A stretch of 64,000 nucleotides of DNA, taken from Verrucomicrobiia bacterium (GTDB lineage Bacteria > Verrucomicrobiota > Verrucomicrobiia > Verrucomicrobiales > Akkermansiaceae). Location: contig CANHQJ010000005.1 of NCBI GenBank assembly GCA_947462875.1, forward strand, positions 163,147 through 227,146, given 5' to 3'. Every line of letters begins with the position of its first letter. Positions within the stretch are counted from its first letter, which is position 1. This document shows, in pieces, positions 9,243-17,797 of the stretch. The position numbers and the translations under genes were made by a program. Under the pieces are notes generated by a model. It made no database searches. It saw nothing but the letters and a program-made list of their open reading frames with translations, and was not told the origin of the DNA.

Positions 9243-11024
9243 ATGACCCGTTCCCCCACATCCCGGTTCCCCCGTTGGCTGCGCCTGCTCGCTTGCCTGT
9301 TGGTCACGTCTCCGCTTCGCGCCGAAGTGCGCACTGTCTGGCAGACGCTGCATAGTTATTACACGATCGTTGAGCCCGCCCATGCCGGACGCCAGGACCG
9401 GCATCAGGTCAACCCGTTTTTATCCTACACCAATATCGGCACGGACTTCGGATTCGCAGGACCCGCCGAAAACCTGATTGGATGGCATAGCGGTCAGATC
9501 GGAGTCACGTTGGGTGAAGGCGCGAACGACTGGGCGGGCATGTGGCATTCGCTCTCGCGGCTCGCCCGCATGAAGGACGCGCGCATGGATTTTTCCGCTT
9601 GCTATCCCGCCGCGATCCAGCCCGCGTTCCAACCGAAGATCACCGGCATCCGCGCGATCATTCGCGGCAAGGGAAACTGGAAGATCGACCTGACGGATGA
9701 GAACAACCGCTTGCTTTGGTCGCAAAGCCGCTACATCCAGCACGATGCCTTCACGGAGGAAGTCTATGATCTGCCGGCGGATGCGCTGAAGTCCGTGAAA
9801 TTCCTCACCTGGATCGCGGAGCCGGGCGCGGATCTCGATATCGATCGCATCGACTTCCGCGTGGTGACGCCGGATGTGAGTTTCGACCAGTGGCTGTTTC
9901 TCGCATCGTACGCCAAGGCGCTGACCTGTTGGTCGGAGAGCACCGGCGTGGTGCGTGACCGGGCGCACATTGATGATGGTTCGTTTGATTCCGTATCCGC
10001 CACAGGATTGTTTTGTTTGGCAACCGCGGCGGCGGCGGCGGAGGGAATGGTCAGCAAGGACTTCGCGGTGAAAGTGTTGCGCAAAACCCATGAATCGGTC
10101 AATCCCTTGCGAGGTCCTTATGGATTGCTACCGCATTTCATCCGCCGCAATCAGGATGGGCATCTGGCACTGCACCCCGGAACGGAATATTCCACCATCG
10201 ACACCAGCTTGTTCGATCTCAGCCTGATCATTTCCGCAAGGATGCTGGAGCAGGAGGATTTCTTGCGCGAGGCACTCGCCGCGGCGCGTCAGGTGAAGTT
10301 TGCCAGCCTCATCAATGCCGAAGGATATGTTTCGCATGGTGTGATGGATGACGGCAAAACGATCATCCCGTATGTGTGGCGGGACTGGGGTGGAGAAACG
10401 GCATTGGTGTTGGTGATGCTGCGGCTCTCCGATGCCAACGCGAAAGCGGCGATGTCGGATCACGCGCGTCCGCATCAGGGCACGGGATTCATCGCTGAGA
10501 TCCAGTCGCTGTTGTTCCCGCAGTTTGATTCCGAACAACCGGATGCCGTCTCGGGTGCGAACTGGAGGGCGGTGCGCGTGCAACTTTTGCGCGATCAGAA
10601 AAACTACCTGAGAACCCGTTATCCGAACGCTCCGGTCACGGGCTCCGGCGTCTTCGGATTTTCAGCGGGAGAACAAAGACACGGATTGGGATATGCCGTT
10701 GGTGGTGTCGATCTGGAACAACAACAGTTGCTTCATCCTCACTACATGCTGATGTCCGCCGCTGTGGAGGAAGAGGAAGCGCAACTGCGCGACACTCTCC
10801 TGCGCATGGAGCCGCTGCGTCTCTTCACTCCGTGGGGCATGGTGGAGAATGTCAGCGTCAACGATGGACAGAGCCTGCCGATGATAGGCTCGCTCAACGC
10901 CTGCTTCGAAGCGCTCGGCGCCTATCACTTCCTGAAAAAAACAACACGCCAGCCTAACGGAATTTACCGTGCGGCACGCGAGGTCGATGCCTTGCGCGAC
11001 GCGCTCCGTGTTTTTTATCCGTGA
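9243..11024 (+). CDS. Secreted glycoamylase-like (GH144-type alpha/alpha toroid) protein
   Basis: 593 residues with signal peptide (MTRSPTSRFPRWLRLLACLL, Ala-rich cleavage site). Residues ~40-210 form a beta-sandwich-like N-terminal region. From ~220 the signatures DSVSATGLFCLATAAAAAEG, GPYGLLPHF, EYSTIDTSLFDLSLI and GYVSHGVMDDG resemble the glycoamylase/beta-1,2-glucanase fold family (periodic helical pairs, the E-x-S-T-I-D-T strand-helix motif). Catalytic assignment is inference; a glucan or glycan substrate is plausible but not shown. Encoded 9 bp after the UbiA-like gene. Confidence 0.6.
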   Translation: MTRSPTSRFPRWLRLLACLLVTSPLRAEVRTVWQTLHSYYTIVEPAHAGRQDRHQVNPFLSYTNIGTDFGFAGPAENLIGWHSGQIGVTLGEGANDWAGMWHSLSRLARMKDARMDFSACYPAAIQPAFQPKITGIRAIIRGKGNWKIDLTDENNRLLWSQSRYIQHDAFTEEVYDLPADALKSVKFLTWIAEPGADLDIDRIDFRVVTPDVSFDQWLFLASYAKALTCWSESTGVVRDRAHIDDGSFDSVSATGLFCLATAAAAAEGMVSKDFAVKVLRKTHESVNPLRGPYGLLPHFIRRNQDGHLALHPGTEYSTIDTSLFDLSLIISARMLEQEDFLREALAAARQVKFASLINAEGYVSHGVMDDGKTIIPYVWRDWGGETALVLVMLRLSDANAKAAMSDHARPHQGTGFIAEIQSLLFPQFDSEQPDAVSGANWRAVRVQLLRDQKNYLRTRYPNAPVTGSGVFGFSAGEQRHGLGYAVGGVDLEQQQLLHPHYMLMSAAVEEEEAQLRDTLLRMEPLRLFTPWGMVENVSVNDGQSLPMIGSLNACFEALGAYHFLKKTTRQPNGIYRAAREVDALRDALRVFYP

Positions 11025-11390
11025 TCGGCGGCGGATGACTTCGCATCACGCGCGAACAGCGTTGAAAAAAAATTTCATCAATTCCTAGAATTCTAGTACT
11101 TTGATGTTGACGTGAATCAAAAGTTTGATTAAGTGTGTCTCATTGCTGAGACGCAGTTTGATTATGCAGATGGTTTCGAACCAGATAGATCAAAGACCCG
11201 GACGTTTTTTCGTTAGAAAAAATCAAGCGGTCATGTCGGCTCATGTTGCGAATTTTTCCGGTAAGACCCCCGATCGATCCATTTGTTCCGTCACCATGAT
11301 TCCATGGATGGCCGGACCTAAAAGATTTCCGCTGGTATCAAGTTGCCAGCTGGAAAAACCAACAACATAAACCAACAACACAATACACAT
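11025..11390 (+). promoter_or_regulatory. Upstream region of the histone-like gene
   Basis: 366 bases with no supported gene, AT-rich relative to the neighbours. It holds a perfect 12-bp palindrome CTAGAATTCTAG (11085-11096), a TTGACG at 11107 that could be a -35-like box, and a small hairpin GTCTC-ATTGCT-GAGAC (11137-11152). No convincing -10 with ideal spacing is visible. The long leader before the ATG suggests regulated transcription of the histone-like gene, but no operator can be named. Confidence 0.35.
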
Positions 11391-11621
11391 ATGGCCGCAA
11401 AGAAAGCCGCAAAGAAAGCACCAGCCAAAAAAGCTGCTGTGAAAAAAGCACCTGCTAAAAAAGCTGCTCCAGCTAAAAAAGCTGCTCCAGCCAAAAAAGC
11501 TGCTCCAGCCAAAAAAGCTGCTCCAGCTAAAAAAGCTGCTCCAGCCAAAAAAGCTGCTCCAGCCAAAAAAGCTGCTCCAGCCAAAAAGGCTCCAGCCAAA
11601 AAAGCTGCGAAGAAGAAGTAA
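11391..11621 (+). CDS. Histone H1-like Lys/Ala-rich nucleoid protein
   Basis: 76 residues made almost entirely of Lys, Ala and Pro (MAAKKAAKKAPAKKAAVKKA, then repeated AAPAKK, ending KKAAKKK). The composition resembles the C-terminal tail of eukaryotic H1 and bacterial H1-like proteins (chlamydial Hc1/Hc2, bordetellal BpH1). Predicted DNA-binding and nucleoid-condensing role. The frame is open further upstream, but ATG at 11391 begins the basic repeat directly and the preceding codons are Asn/Gln-rich non-homologous leader. No globular domain is present. An intrinsic terminator-like stem follows at 11698. Confidence 0.85.
   Translation: MAAKKAAKKAPAKKAAVKKAPAKKAAPAKKAAPAKKAAPAKKAAPAKKAAPAKKAAPAKKAAPAKKAPAKKAAKKK
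11463..11588 (+). repeat. Seven 18-bp tandem units inside the histone-like gene
   Basis: Seven consecutive 18-bp units of the form GCTGCTCCAG(C/T)(C/T)AAAAAA encode AAPAKK each. Third-position variation between units is limited to GCT/GCC, so the array is recent or homogenised. Unit gain or loss would keep the frame and change tail length. Confidence 0.9.
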
Positions 11622-11697
11622 CACCGTTGTTTCATCTGACTTGCTGCCCGCTGATGCGTCCATCGCATCGCGGCAGCAGCCAAATGATCCGCCACAA

Positions 11698-11745
11698 GCG
11701 GGAGTCGCAGGCAGAATCCACTGCCATCATGCGCTCCCGCTTTTT
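11698..11745 (+). terminator. Terminator-like branched hairpin after the histone-like gene
   Basis: Arms GCGGGAG (11698-11704) and CTCCCGC (11734-11740) are followed by TTTTTATT on the plus strand. The enclosed part contains a second small stem GGCAG/CTGCC. It lies about 75 bases past the histone-like stop codon and 12 bases before the end of the convergent gluQ gene. Confidence 0.7.
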
Positions 11746-11756
11746 ATTGCATCCGT

Positions 11757-12593
11757 TCAGAGAAACGTGCGGATGTGCCGCAGGACATCCTGCGCGTCCA
11801 TTCCCTCCGCGCGCAGGCTGCGCAAGGATCTCGCATCATCGCGTTTCGCGAGACGGTTTCCTTTCTCATCGCATACGAGCGGATGATGCCAGTACTGCGG
11901 CTGCGACACACCAAGCAGGCGCTGCAGGATCACATGCACATGCGTGGAGGCTAACAGATCTTCGCCCCGCGTCACCCACGTGACTCCCTGCGCGGCGTCA
12001 TCGACCACCACGGCGAGATGATAGGAAACGCCGATGTCCTTGCGCGCGATCACCACATCTCCGAGCAATGCCGGATCGACCGCCTGCGTGCCGAAGCGAT
12101 GATCGCTGAAATGCAGAGCGCCGCAATGACGCGCCGCTTTCTCAGAATCCAGCCGCCAGGCCCAGCGGTCACCGCGGTCGATGCGCGCCTGCCGTTGTTC
12201 TGGCGACAGGTTGCGGCAGATGCCCGGATAGACGGGGCCATCCATGCCATCGCCTTGTTGCGGCGCGCTGCTCATCCGCGCGATTTCCTTGCGCGTGCAA
12301 AAGCAGGGATACAACACATCGAGCGCCTGCAAGGTTTCCAATGCCTGTTGATACGCTGCCGCACGATCGGTTTGCCGCCACGGCACTCCTGACCATTCGA
12401 TGCCGAGCCAATCCAGGTCTTCCTCGATCGCATCGTAGTACTCCGGTCGCACGCGCGTCACATCGATGTCCTCGAAACGCAGCAGCATCCGCCCCTCATG
12501 CTGGCGCGCCAGATCAAAGGCCACCCATGCGGCAAGAGCATGCCCGAGATGCAAGTACCCCGTGGGACTGGGTGCGAACCGCGTGATCATCAT
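11757..12593 (-). CDS. gluQ: Glutamyl-Q tRNA(Asp) synthetase
   Basis: 278 residues, a GluRS catalytic core without the anticodon-binding domain. It activates glutamate and transfers it to queuosine-34 of tRNA-Asp. Visible motifs: RFAPSPTGYLHLGHALAAW (HIGH site HLGH), zinc ligands in CFCTRKEI and YPGICR, and the KMSKS-like LAKRDDA near the C-terminus. The start codon lies 3 bases after the stop of the upstream Mrp gene, so the two are very probably translated from one transcript. Confidence 0.95.
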   Translation of the reverse strand: MMITRFAPSPTGYLHLGHALAAWVAFDLARQHEGRMLLRFEDIDVTRVRPEYYDAIEEDLDWLGIEWSGVPWRQTDRAAAYQQALETLQALDVLYPCFCTRKEIARMSSAPQQGDGMDGPVYPGICRNLSPEQRQARIDRGDRWAWRLDSEKAARHCGALHFSDHRFGTQAVDPALLGDVVIARKDIGVSYHLAVVVDDAAQGVTWVTRGEDLLASTHVHVILQRLLGVSQPQYWHHPLVCDEKGNRLAKRDDARSLRSLRAEGMDAQDVLRHIRTFL

Positions 12594-12596
12594 CGT

Positions 12597-13625
12597 TTAC
12601 GAAAGCAACAAGCGCGCCGCTTGATGGAAGGCGGCCGATGCCGGACTGCTCTGCGGATCGAGCAACGCGACCGGACGACCGGCGTCCCCTCCTTGCGAAA
12701 TCGGAACCTGGATCGGAATCTGCGCCAGCAACGGAACACGCAGGCGCTCGGCCTCGCGCACGCCGCCATCCTGACCGAACAGGTAGTAGCGCTTGCCGGC
12801 ATCACACTCAAACCACGACATGTTTTCGATCAGTCCGAGAATCGGCACGTTGACCTTGGCAAACATGCTCGCGGCCTTGCGCGCATCGATGAGCGCCACC
12901 TCCTGCGGCGTGGTTACGATCACCGCGCCGTGCAGTGCCACGGTTTGCACGATGGTGAGCTGAATGTCGCCCGTGCCCGGTGGCAGATCGAGAATGAGAT
13001 AGTCCAGATCTCCCCACTCGACCTGGCGGAGAAATTGCTGCGTGTAGCGCGTGGCCAGCGGGCCGCGCACGATGACAGGCGAGCGATCTTCCAACAACAA
13101 ACCCATCGACATGATTTTCAATCCATGCGTCTCGATCGGAATGATCTCGTCCTTTTCATTCGCCATCGGCTTTTCCTGACAGCCGAACATCATCGCGATC
13201 GAAGGGCCGTAAAGATCGCAATCGCACAGTCCTACCTTCGCACCGGTGGCAGCGAGGGCGATCGCGAGATTCGAAGAGACGGTGGACTTGCCCACGCCGC
13301 CTTTTCCTGATGCCACGGCGATGATTTTTTTCACGCCGGGAATCGATGATGCGCCCGCCTGCGCCGGCGTGGCCTGCGCGCTGGGATCCTTCACATCGAT
13401 CTCCACCTTCACCGAGGTGAAGCCGGGCAGTTGGTCGAGGACCTCATGGCAGTTTTTGAAAATCTGCTGCGGCACCTCGGCATCGCGCGTCTGGATTTCC
13501 AAACGCACACGCAGCAGCGTGCCTTCGATCTGGATGTCCTTGACCAGTCCAAACGAGACAATATCACGGGAAAATCCCGGGTAGCGAACCGTGCGCAGCG
13601 CATCGCGAATCAAATCAGTATTCAT
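12597..13625 (-). CDS. Mrp/ApbC-type Fe-S scaffold ATPase lacking CxxC
   Basis: 342 residues. An N-terminal MIP18/DUF59 domain (residues ~1-80) is followed by a Mrp/NBP35 ParA-like ATPase with deviant Walker A (ASGKGGVGKSTVSSNLA), YLILDLPPGTGD and switch-like TTPQEVALIDARKAA. Family members move Fe-S clusters onto apo-proteins. The cluster-binding CxxC after ENMS is replaced here by FECDAGKRYYLFG, leaving a single cysteine. Homologues in some phyla also lack the pair, so this may be a lineage feature. Start ATG 13625 (MNTDLIRD) is preferred over the longer frame. Operon with gluQ. Confidence 0.9.
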   Translation of the reverse strand: MNTDLIRDALRTVRYPGFSRDIVSFGLVKDIQIEGTLLRVRLEIQTRDAEVPQQIFKNCHEVLDQLPGFTSVKVEIDVKDPSAQATPAQAGASSIPGVKKIIAVASGKGGVGKSTVSSNLAIALAATGAKVGLCDCDLYGPSIAMMFGCQEKPMANEKDEIIPIETHGLKIMSMGLLLEDRSPVIVRGPLATRYTQQFLRQVEWGDLDYLILDLPPGTGDIQLTIVQTVALHGAVIVTTPQEVALIDARKAASMFAKVNVPILGLIENMSWFECDAGKRYYLFGQDGGVREAERLRVPLLAQIPIQVPISQGGDAGRPVALLDPQSSPASAAFHQAARLLLS

Positions 13626-13743
13626 AAGAAAAAAGGTGGCAGCGGAGTAAACGCGCGATTCCCCCACTTAGCAAAGGATTTTTGAATGGATAGGCGGAGA
13701 AAATGCCATCCCGCGGACCGTTGCCCCGTTTTCCCAAATCCGC

Positions 13744-15876
13744 TCACCAATGCGTCCTGACACCGAGAATCGCATTGAAACCCGGTTCGTTGTTACCGGA
13801 GCCGTGGTGGCGGAAATCGACATTGCTGATGTTCTCGAGGCCGAGATTGAATTCGAGATTTTCCGTAGCCTTCCAGCCGGCATAGAGCATGGGCACCACA
13901 TAGGAGGGAGTGCCGTTGGTGGGGATGCGTTGGGTATCGCCGATGTCCGCCGCCGAGAGGCGATCCGCCTCCTCCGCTGCCAGCACGCGTGCCTCGATCC
14001 AGTAGTTCGCGGACGGATGAGTCCAGCGCAAGGCCATCGATGCGGTGAGCGGCAGGGCGCGACTGTAAGGTTCATCGACCGTGGGCCCGCCGATGAATGC
14101 CGCGGTGCTGGTCTCACCTTTCTGCCAGGCGACGAATCCGGAGAGCAGCCATTGCTCGTTGATTTGCCATGCGCCCTCCACCTCGAAGCCGTAGATGTAA
14201 CCATCGCGACCATTGGCCGCCTGCGTGTTGGTGGAGCCGCTGCTGACAGGTACATCGGTGATGATGTCCTCGATATCCGTGTAGAAAAACGCTGCCTGGA
14301 AGCTGGTATTTTTTCCGTTCTGGCGCAGGCCCACCTCATAGGTCATGAAATTTTCCGGATCCACATCCACGGAGCCGCCGGTCTCCACGCCCGAGCGGCT
14401 GGTGGTGACACCGGACAAGTCCGCGAGATTCGGCGCGCGGAATGCCTGCGAAACGCCGCCATAGACCGCCCAGTCTTTCGGCAGGTCCTGGATCGCACGC
14501 ACGGAAAAGACCGAATTGTCCCAATCGCGGTTCGAACTCAGATCCCTGCCGGCATTGTTGTCCCAGCGCTTGCCGATGTCCGCCTCGGCATAGGTGTAGC
14601 GCACTCCCGATTCGATGCGCAGATCTTCTTTTGCCTGCCAATGATACTGCCCGTGCAGACCGAACAAGGAATAGCGCGAATCATCCGCCACCGGACGGGC
14701 GGAGGGCGTGGATATCTCACCCATGCCGCGATCGCGCGAGGCGAGGCTGTTCACTTCGTCCTGATAGTAGTCCAGTCCATAAATCCACTTGCCCGGACCC
14801 ATCGGAGACTCGAATTCAAGATCGATGCCGTAGGTTTGCACATTCGCCTCCTGCCATTGGCGAAAACGCGAGGAATTCAACGACTGGCTCGTGTTACTGC
14901 GTCGATCCTGAAATTCCAGGTCGGTATTGTCCTGATAGGAAAGCGTGGCGGACCAACGGGAAATCAGGGCACCCTCGCGCGGGTCTTCCGATGCCACGCG
15001 CAGGTAGCCCAGCAGGCGGTCCTGATCGAACACATTCGCCAGCCATGATCCGGGCGACGCCACGTTGTCGCCCTTTTCCCAACCGGGATTGAAAATGGTG
15101 CGGTGCCAGCGCCAGATGTCGTTTTGCTGCACCTGCATGAACGCGGCCGTGAGCGTGGTGCCGGGATCCAGGGCGGCTTCGAAGCGGATGTCCCAGGCGC
15201 TTTCATCATAGCCGGTGTTTTGCATGGTGCCGATGTCCGAGCTGTGGATGTCGCCGAATTCTTTCAGGGTGACTCCCGCATGCAAGCCCCACTTGCCTCC
15301 CTGACCGATGCTGCCTTCCACCCGGCCGATGTTCGAGCCATCGCCATTGCTACGATATTCATAGTAAGCAGAGCCGTGGCTGAAAAAGGCCCCCTCCGCC
15401 TCCTCACGGAAGCCGGAGCTTTTGCCGAAGGCATTGAGCGTGCCGCCGATGGCGTCCGATCCGAAAGGCACGCTGCCCTGGCTTTTGATCAGCTCCATGT
15501 GATCGATGCCGTAGGAGTCGATGGTGTTCCAGTACTGCACCGGACCCGTCCGCCAGACCGAGTTGTTGAGGCGGATGCCATCGTACATCAGCAGGTTCGC
15601 ACGCCCGGTCTGGCCGCGGATGAAGGGTGAGCCGTGGCCGTGGGTGGTTTTTTGCGAAAGCACACCGGGTGTGAAGGTCAGCGCATCGGGAATATTGCGG
15701 CGTAGGTTTTCTGAGAGAAACTCATTGTCGAGATAGTTGCTCGTGTAAGCGCTCTCCGCCTGGGTGGACTTGGCACGCGATGCCGTCACGACGATCGGTT
15801 CGAGGAAATCCTGCGCCTGTGAGGTCAAGGGCGCGATGGCAAAAGCGGAAAGCAGGAGCGAGGTGCGTTTTTTCAT
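13744..15876 (-). CDS. TonB-dependent outer-membrane receptor
   Basis: 710 residues: signal peptide, then IVVTASRAKSTQ (TonB-box-like region), plug domain (NIPDALTFTPGVLSQKT, SPFIRGQTGRANLLMYDGIR, IELIKSQG-type motif, GSDAIGGTLNA) and a beta-barrel ending in aromatic TRP after RTH, as required for outer-membrane insertion. There is no N-terminal STN signalling domain. Substrate is unknown (vitamin, siderophore or oligosaccharide). It lies 84 bp downstream of the anti-sigma gene on the same strand, which suggests it is a target of, or partner in, that sigma system. Confidence 0.92.
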   Translation of the reverse strand: MKKRTSLLLSAFAIAPLTSQAQDFLEPIVVTASRAKSTQAESAYTSNYLDNEFLSENLRRNIPDALTFTPGVLSQKTTHGHGSPFIRGQTGRANLLMYDGIRLNNSVWRTGPVQYWNTIDSYGIDHMELIKSQGSVPFGSDAIGGTLNAFGKSSGFREEAEGAFFSHGSAYYEYRSNGDGSNIGRVEGSIGQGGKWGLHAGVTLKEFGDIHSSDIGTMQNTGYDESAWDIRFEAALDPGTTLTAAFMQVQQNDIWRWHRTIFNPGWEKGDNVASPGSWLANVFDQDRLLGYLRVASEDPREGALISRWSATLSYQDNTDLEFQDRRSNTSQSLNSSRFRQWQEANVQTYGIDLEFESPMGPGKWIYGLDYYQDEVNSLASRDRGMGEISTPSARPVADDSRYSLFGLHGQYHWQAKEDLRIESGVRYTYAEADIGKRWDNNAGRDLSSNRDWDNSVFSVRAIQDLPKDWAVYGGVSQAFRAPNLADLSGVTTSRSGVETGGSVDVDPENFMTYEVGLRQNGKNTSFQAAFFYTDIEDIITDVPVSSGSTNTQAANGRDGYIYGFEVEGAWQINEQWLLSGFVAWQKGETSTAAFIGGPTVDEPYSRALPLTASMALRWTHPSANYWIEARVLAAEEADRLSAADIGDTQRIPTNGTPSYVVPMLYAGWKATENLEFNLGLENISNVDFRHHGSGNNEPGFNAILGVRTHW

Positions 15877-15960
15877 GAATGGTTTGGTTCTGATAGAATC
15901 GCTTGTGGCTGCACAATGGTTCAGTGGCGATTGAAAAAATTTCCGTTCGCATTCCGCCTG

Positions 15961-17115
15961 TCATCGCAATGCGAGCGAGACCATCGCGGTCGTATAGAGC
16001 CGGCCGCCTGCCGTGGCCCAGCGGTCATCAGGTGTCCAACTGCCGGATTCGGCTCCTTGTTGCACCTGTTTGCGCAGCAGTGCGTGGCGGATGGACGATA
16101 GCTGATCGAGCGCGGAGACATCGCCCGCTTCTTTGAGCTGCGTGGTGGCGAAATACACCGCGAAATAATCGACCGCACCACCCGCGCGCAAGGCCTCGAG
16201 CGTGGGAACGGCGGCACTACCGTGTTGAGCCAGCCATTTGTTCCCCAAAGAAAGATGCGGCCGCACCTCCTCCCAGCCCAGAGCGTGAGCGGCCTTGAGG
16301 GCTTCCACCTGCCACAGCGTGACGGTCACATCCGGCTGCCCGGCGGCACCCGGCCCCCAGCATCCGGTGGCCTGTTGTTGGGAAATGATCACATCGATGG
16401 CGCGGTGCAGGACGACTTTGGTTTCCGCATCGGGTTGTTGCTGATAGCTCGAAAGCAAGGCCAGTGTGGCGATGCCCTGGCTGTAGGAAGATCCGTAGAA
16501 TACCGGGCCGAAGCGGCCTTTGTCATCGCAGTGGCTGATCAGGTAGCGCTTGGCCTTTTCAATGGCCGCGGCGCGCGAGGCTGTCATCTCATCCGGCGCG
16601 GAAAGGATGGCGAGCATCGGCAGCGCGGTCAACGCCACCTCAAACCGCGGATCACCGCCCCACCGCGCGGGACTCCAGGAACCATCGGTCTCCTGGGCGC
16701 GACAAAACCAGTCAAGGGCCTCGCGCCTGCTGTCGGCGGCATGCATCGGCGATGTCGTGGTGGAAACGGCCTGCGCACCCGGAGTCAGGGGGGATTCCCG
16801 CAGCTGCCACACGCTCAGGCCGGTCACACCGAACAGCAACAACGCGGCGGCGGCCCAGCGATGCCACTGCGGACGCACGACTTTTTCCCGGGACCGCTGC
16901 ACGGCGGTGAGGATATCGCGCGTGAGATCGGCGCGCGGTTCCACCACCGGCAGAAGGGCGAGCCGCCGCCATACCGCCTCCACTTCCTGACAAGCGGGAC
17001 AGTGCGGGAAATGGGCGGCAAAATCCGGATCCACAAGTTCCCCCGAAAGATGGCGGACGGCATGCTCGCGGAAACGGCACTCGTCAAGGGTGGCGGTCGG
17101 GATCTTCTGTTTCAT
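15961..17115 (-). CDS. Anti-sigma factor with zinc-binding domain and periplasmic cyclase-like toroid
   Basis: 384 residues from ATG at 17115 (a GTG four codons upstream is possible). Residues 35-42 show HFPHCPAC, the H-x3-C-x2-C of zinc-binding anti-sigma domains. One membrane helix lies near residues 88-107 (AAAALLLFGVTGLSVW). From ~120 onward the protein has repeated motifs ALDWFCRAQETDGSWSP, GIATLALLSS, IDVIISQQQATGCWGPG and SGSWTP, the alternating Gln/Trp signature of prenyltransferase/squalene-cyclase alpha-alpha toroids. It overlaps the sigma gene by about 32 bases. Predicted to hold the sigma factor at the membrane; the toroid may sense an envelope signal. Confidence 0.8.
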   Translation of the reverse strand: MKQKIPTATLDECRFREHAVRHLSGELVDPDFAAHFPHCPACQEVEAVWRRLALLPVVEPRADLTRDILTAVQRSREKVVRPQWHRWAAAALLLFGVTGLSVWQLRESPLTPGAQAVSTTTSPMHAADSRREALDWFCRAQETDGSWSPARWGGDPRFEVALTALPMLAILSAPDEMTASRAAAIEKAKRYLISHCDDKGRFGPVFYGSSYSQGIATLALLSSYQQQPDAETKVVLHRAIDVIISQQQATGCWGPGAAGQPDVTVTLWQVEALKAAHALGWEEVRPHLSLGNKWLAQHGSAAVPTLEALRAGGAVDYFAVYFATTQLKEAGDVSALDQLSSIRHALLRKQVQQGAESGSWTPDDRWATAGGRLYTTAMVSLALR

Positions 17116-17722
17116 GGAAATGGTCACGGAGTGCGGTGATGGCGAGGTTGATGCGGGATTTTACCGTGCCCAGTGGAATATGCAGCACATCGGCGATGGC
17201 TTGATAGGGCAGCCCTTGATAAAAGTTAAGCACAATGACATCGCGCAATTTATCCGATAGAGTGGCGAGCGCCGCTTCGATGTCGATCGAGGGCATGTCG
17301 GCTGGCCGGGCATGGCCCGGGTCGATGTGCTGATCCGTTTCCAGACTGCCGCGGAGCCGTTCGCGGCGCTGCCGTTTGCGACCGAGATCGGCCCACACCC
17401 GGTAGGCGAGCACATAGAGAAATGTCGTGAATTTTGCCGTGACCTGGTAGCGGTCGCGGTACTCGTAGAGGCGCACGAAGGTGTTTTGCACGAGATCTTC
17501 ACTATCTGAGGAAGCGCCCATGCGGACGAAATAGTTCAGTAAAGATTTCTGATATTTTTTGACCAGGCTCTCGAAGGCCGCATGATCGCCCAACGCCACC
17601 TGCCGCATCAGGAGCGCGTCGATGTCCTGCGCCTCGGGCGTTTCCTCATCGCACCGGGGAATCATCGCGGGCAAACCGAGAAAATCATCAGCTGTGGAGG
17701 CAGACCATGGGAGCTTGCTCAT
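17084..17722 (-). CDS. ECF-type RNA polymerase sigma factor
   Basis: 212 residues. Region 2 includes FESLVKKYQKSLLNYFVRMG, SEDLVQNTFVRLYEYRDRY and a core-binding helix. Region 4 includes LSDKLRDVIVLNFYQGLPY, then AIADVLHIPLGTVKSRINLA, a helix-turn-helix. The linker is long and Pro/His-rich. Its stop overlaps the anti-sigma start, an arrangement typical of translationally coupled sigma/anti-sigma pairs. Likely regulon includes the TonB receptor downstream and its own operon; no promoter motif was identified. Confidence 0.93.
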   Translation of the reverse strand: MSKLPWSASTADDFLGLPAMIPRCDEETPEAQDIDALLMRQVALGDHAAFESLVKKYQKSLLNYFVRMGASSDSEDLVQNTFVRLYEYRDRYQVTAKFTTFLYVLAYRVWADLGRKRQRRERLRGSLETDQHIDPGHARPADMPSIDIEAALATLSDKLRDVIVLNFYQGLPYQAIADVLHIPLGTVKSRINLAITALRDHFHETEDPDRHP

Positions 17723-17797
17723 GCGCGATGTCAGGGAGGTAAAAGGAGTGAGTCGCCCATGTCAAACTGATAAGATAACGCGCGTGCGACCGGTTCC

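Noticed and set aside
11463..11588. Tandem repeats as possible CRISPR array
   Set aside because: Units are 18 bp with no spacers and encode AAPAKK in the histone-like protein.
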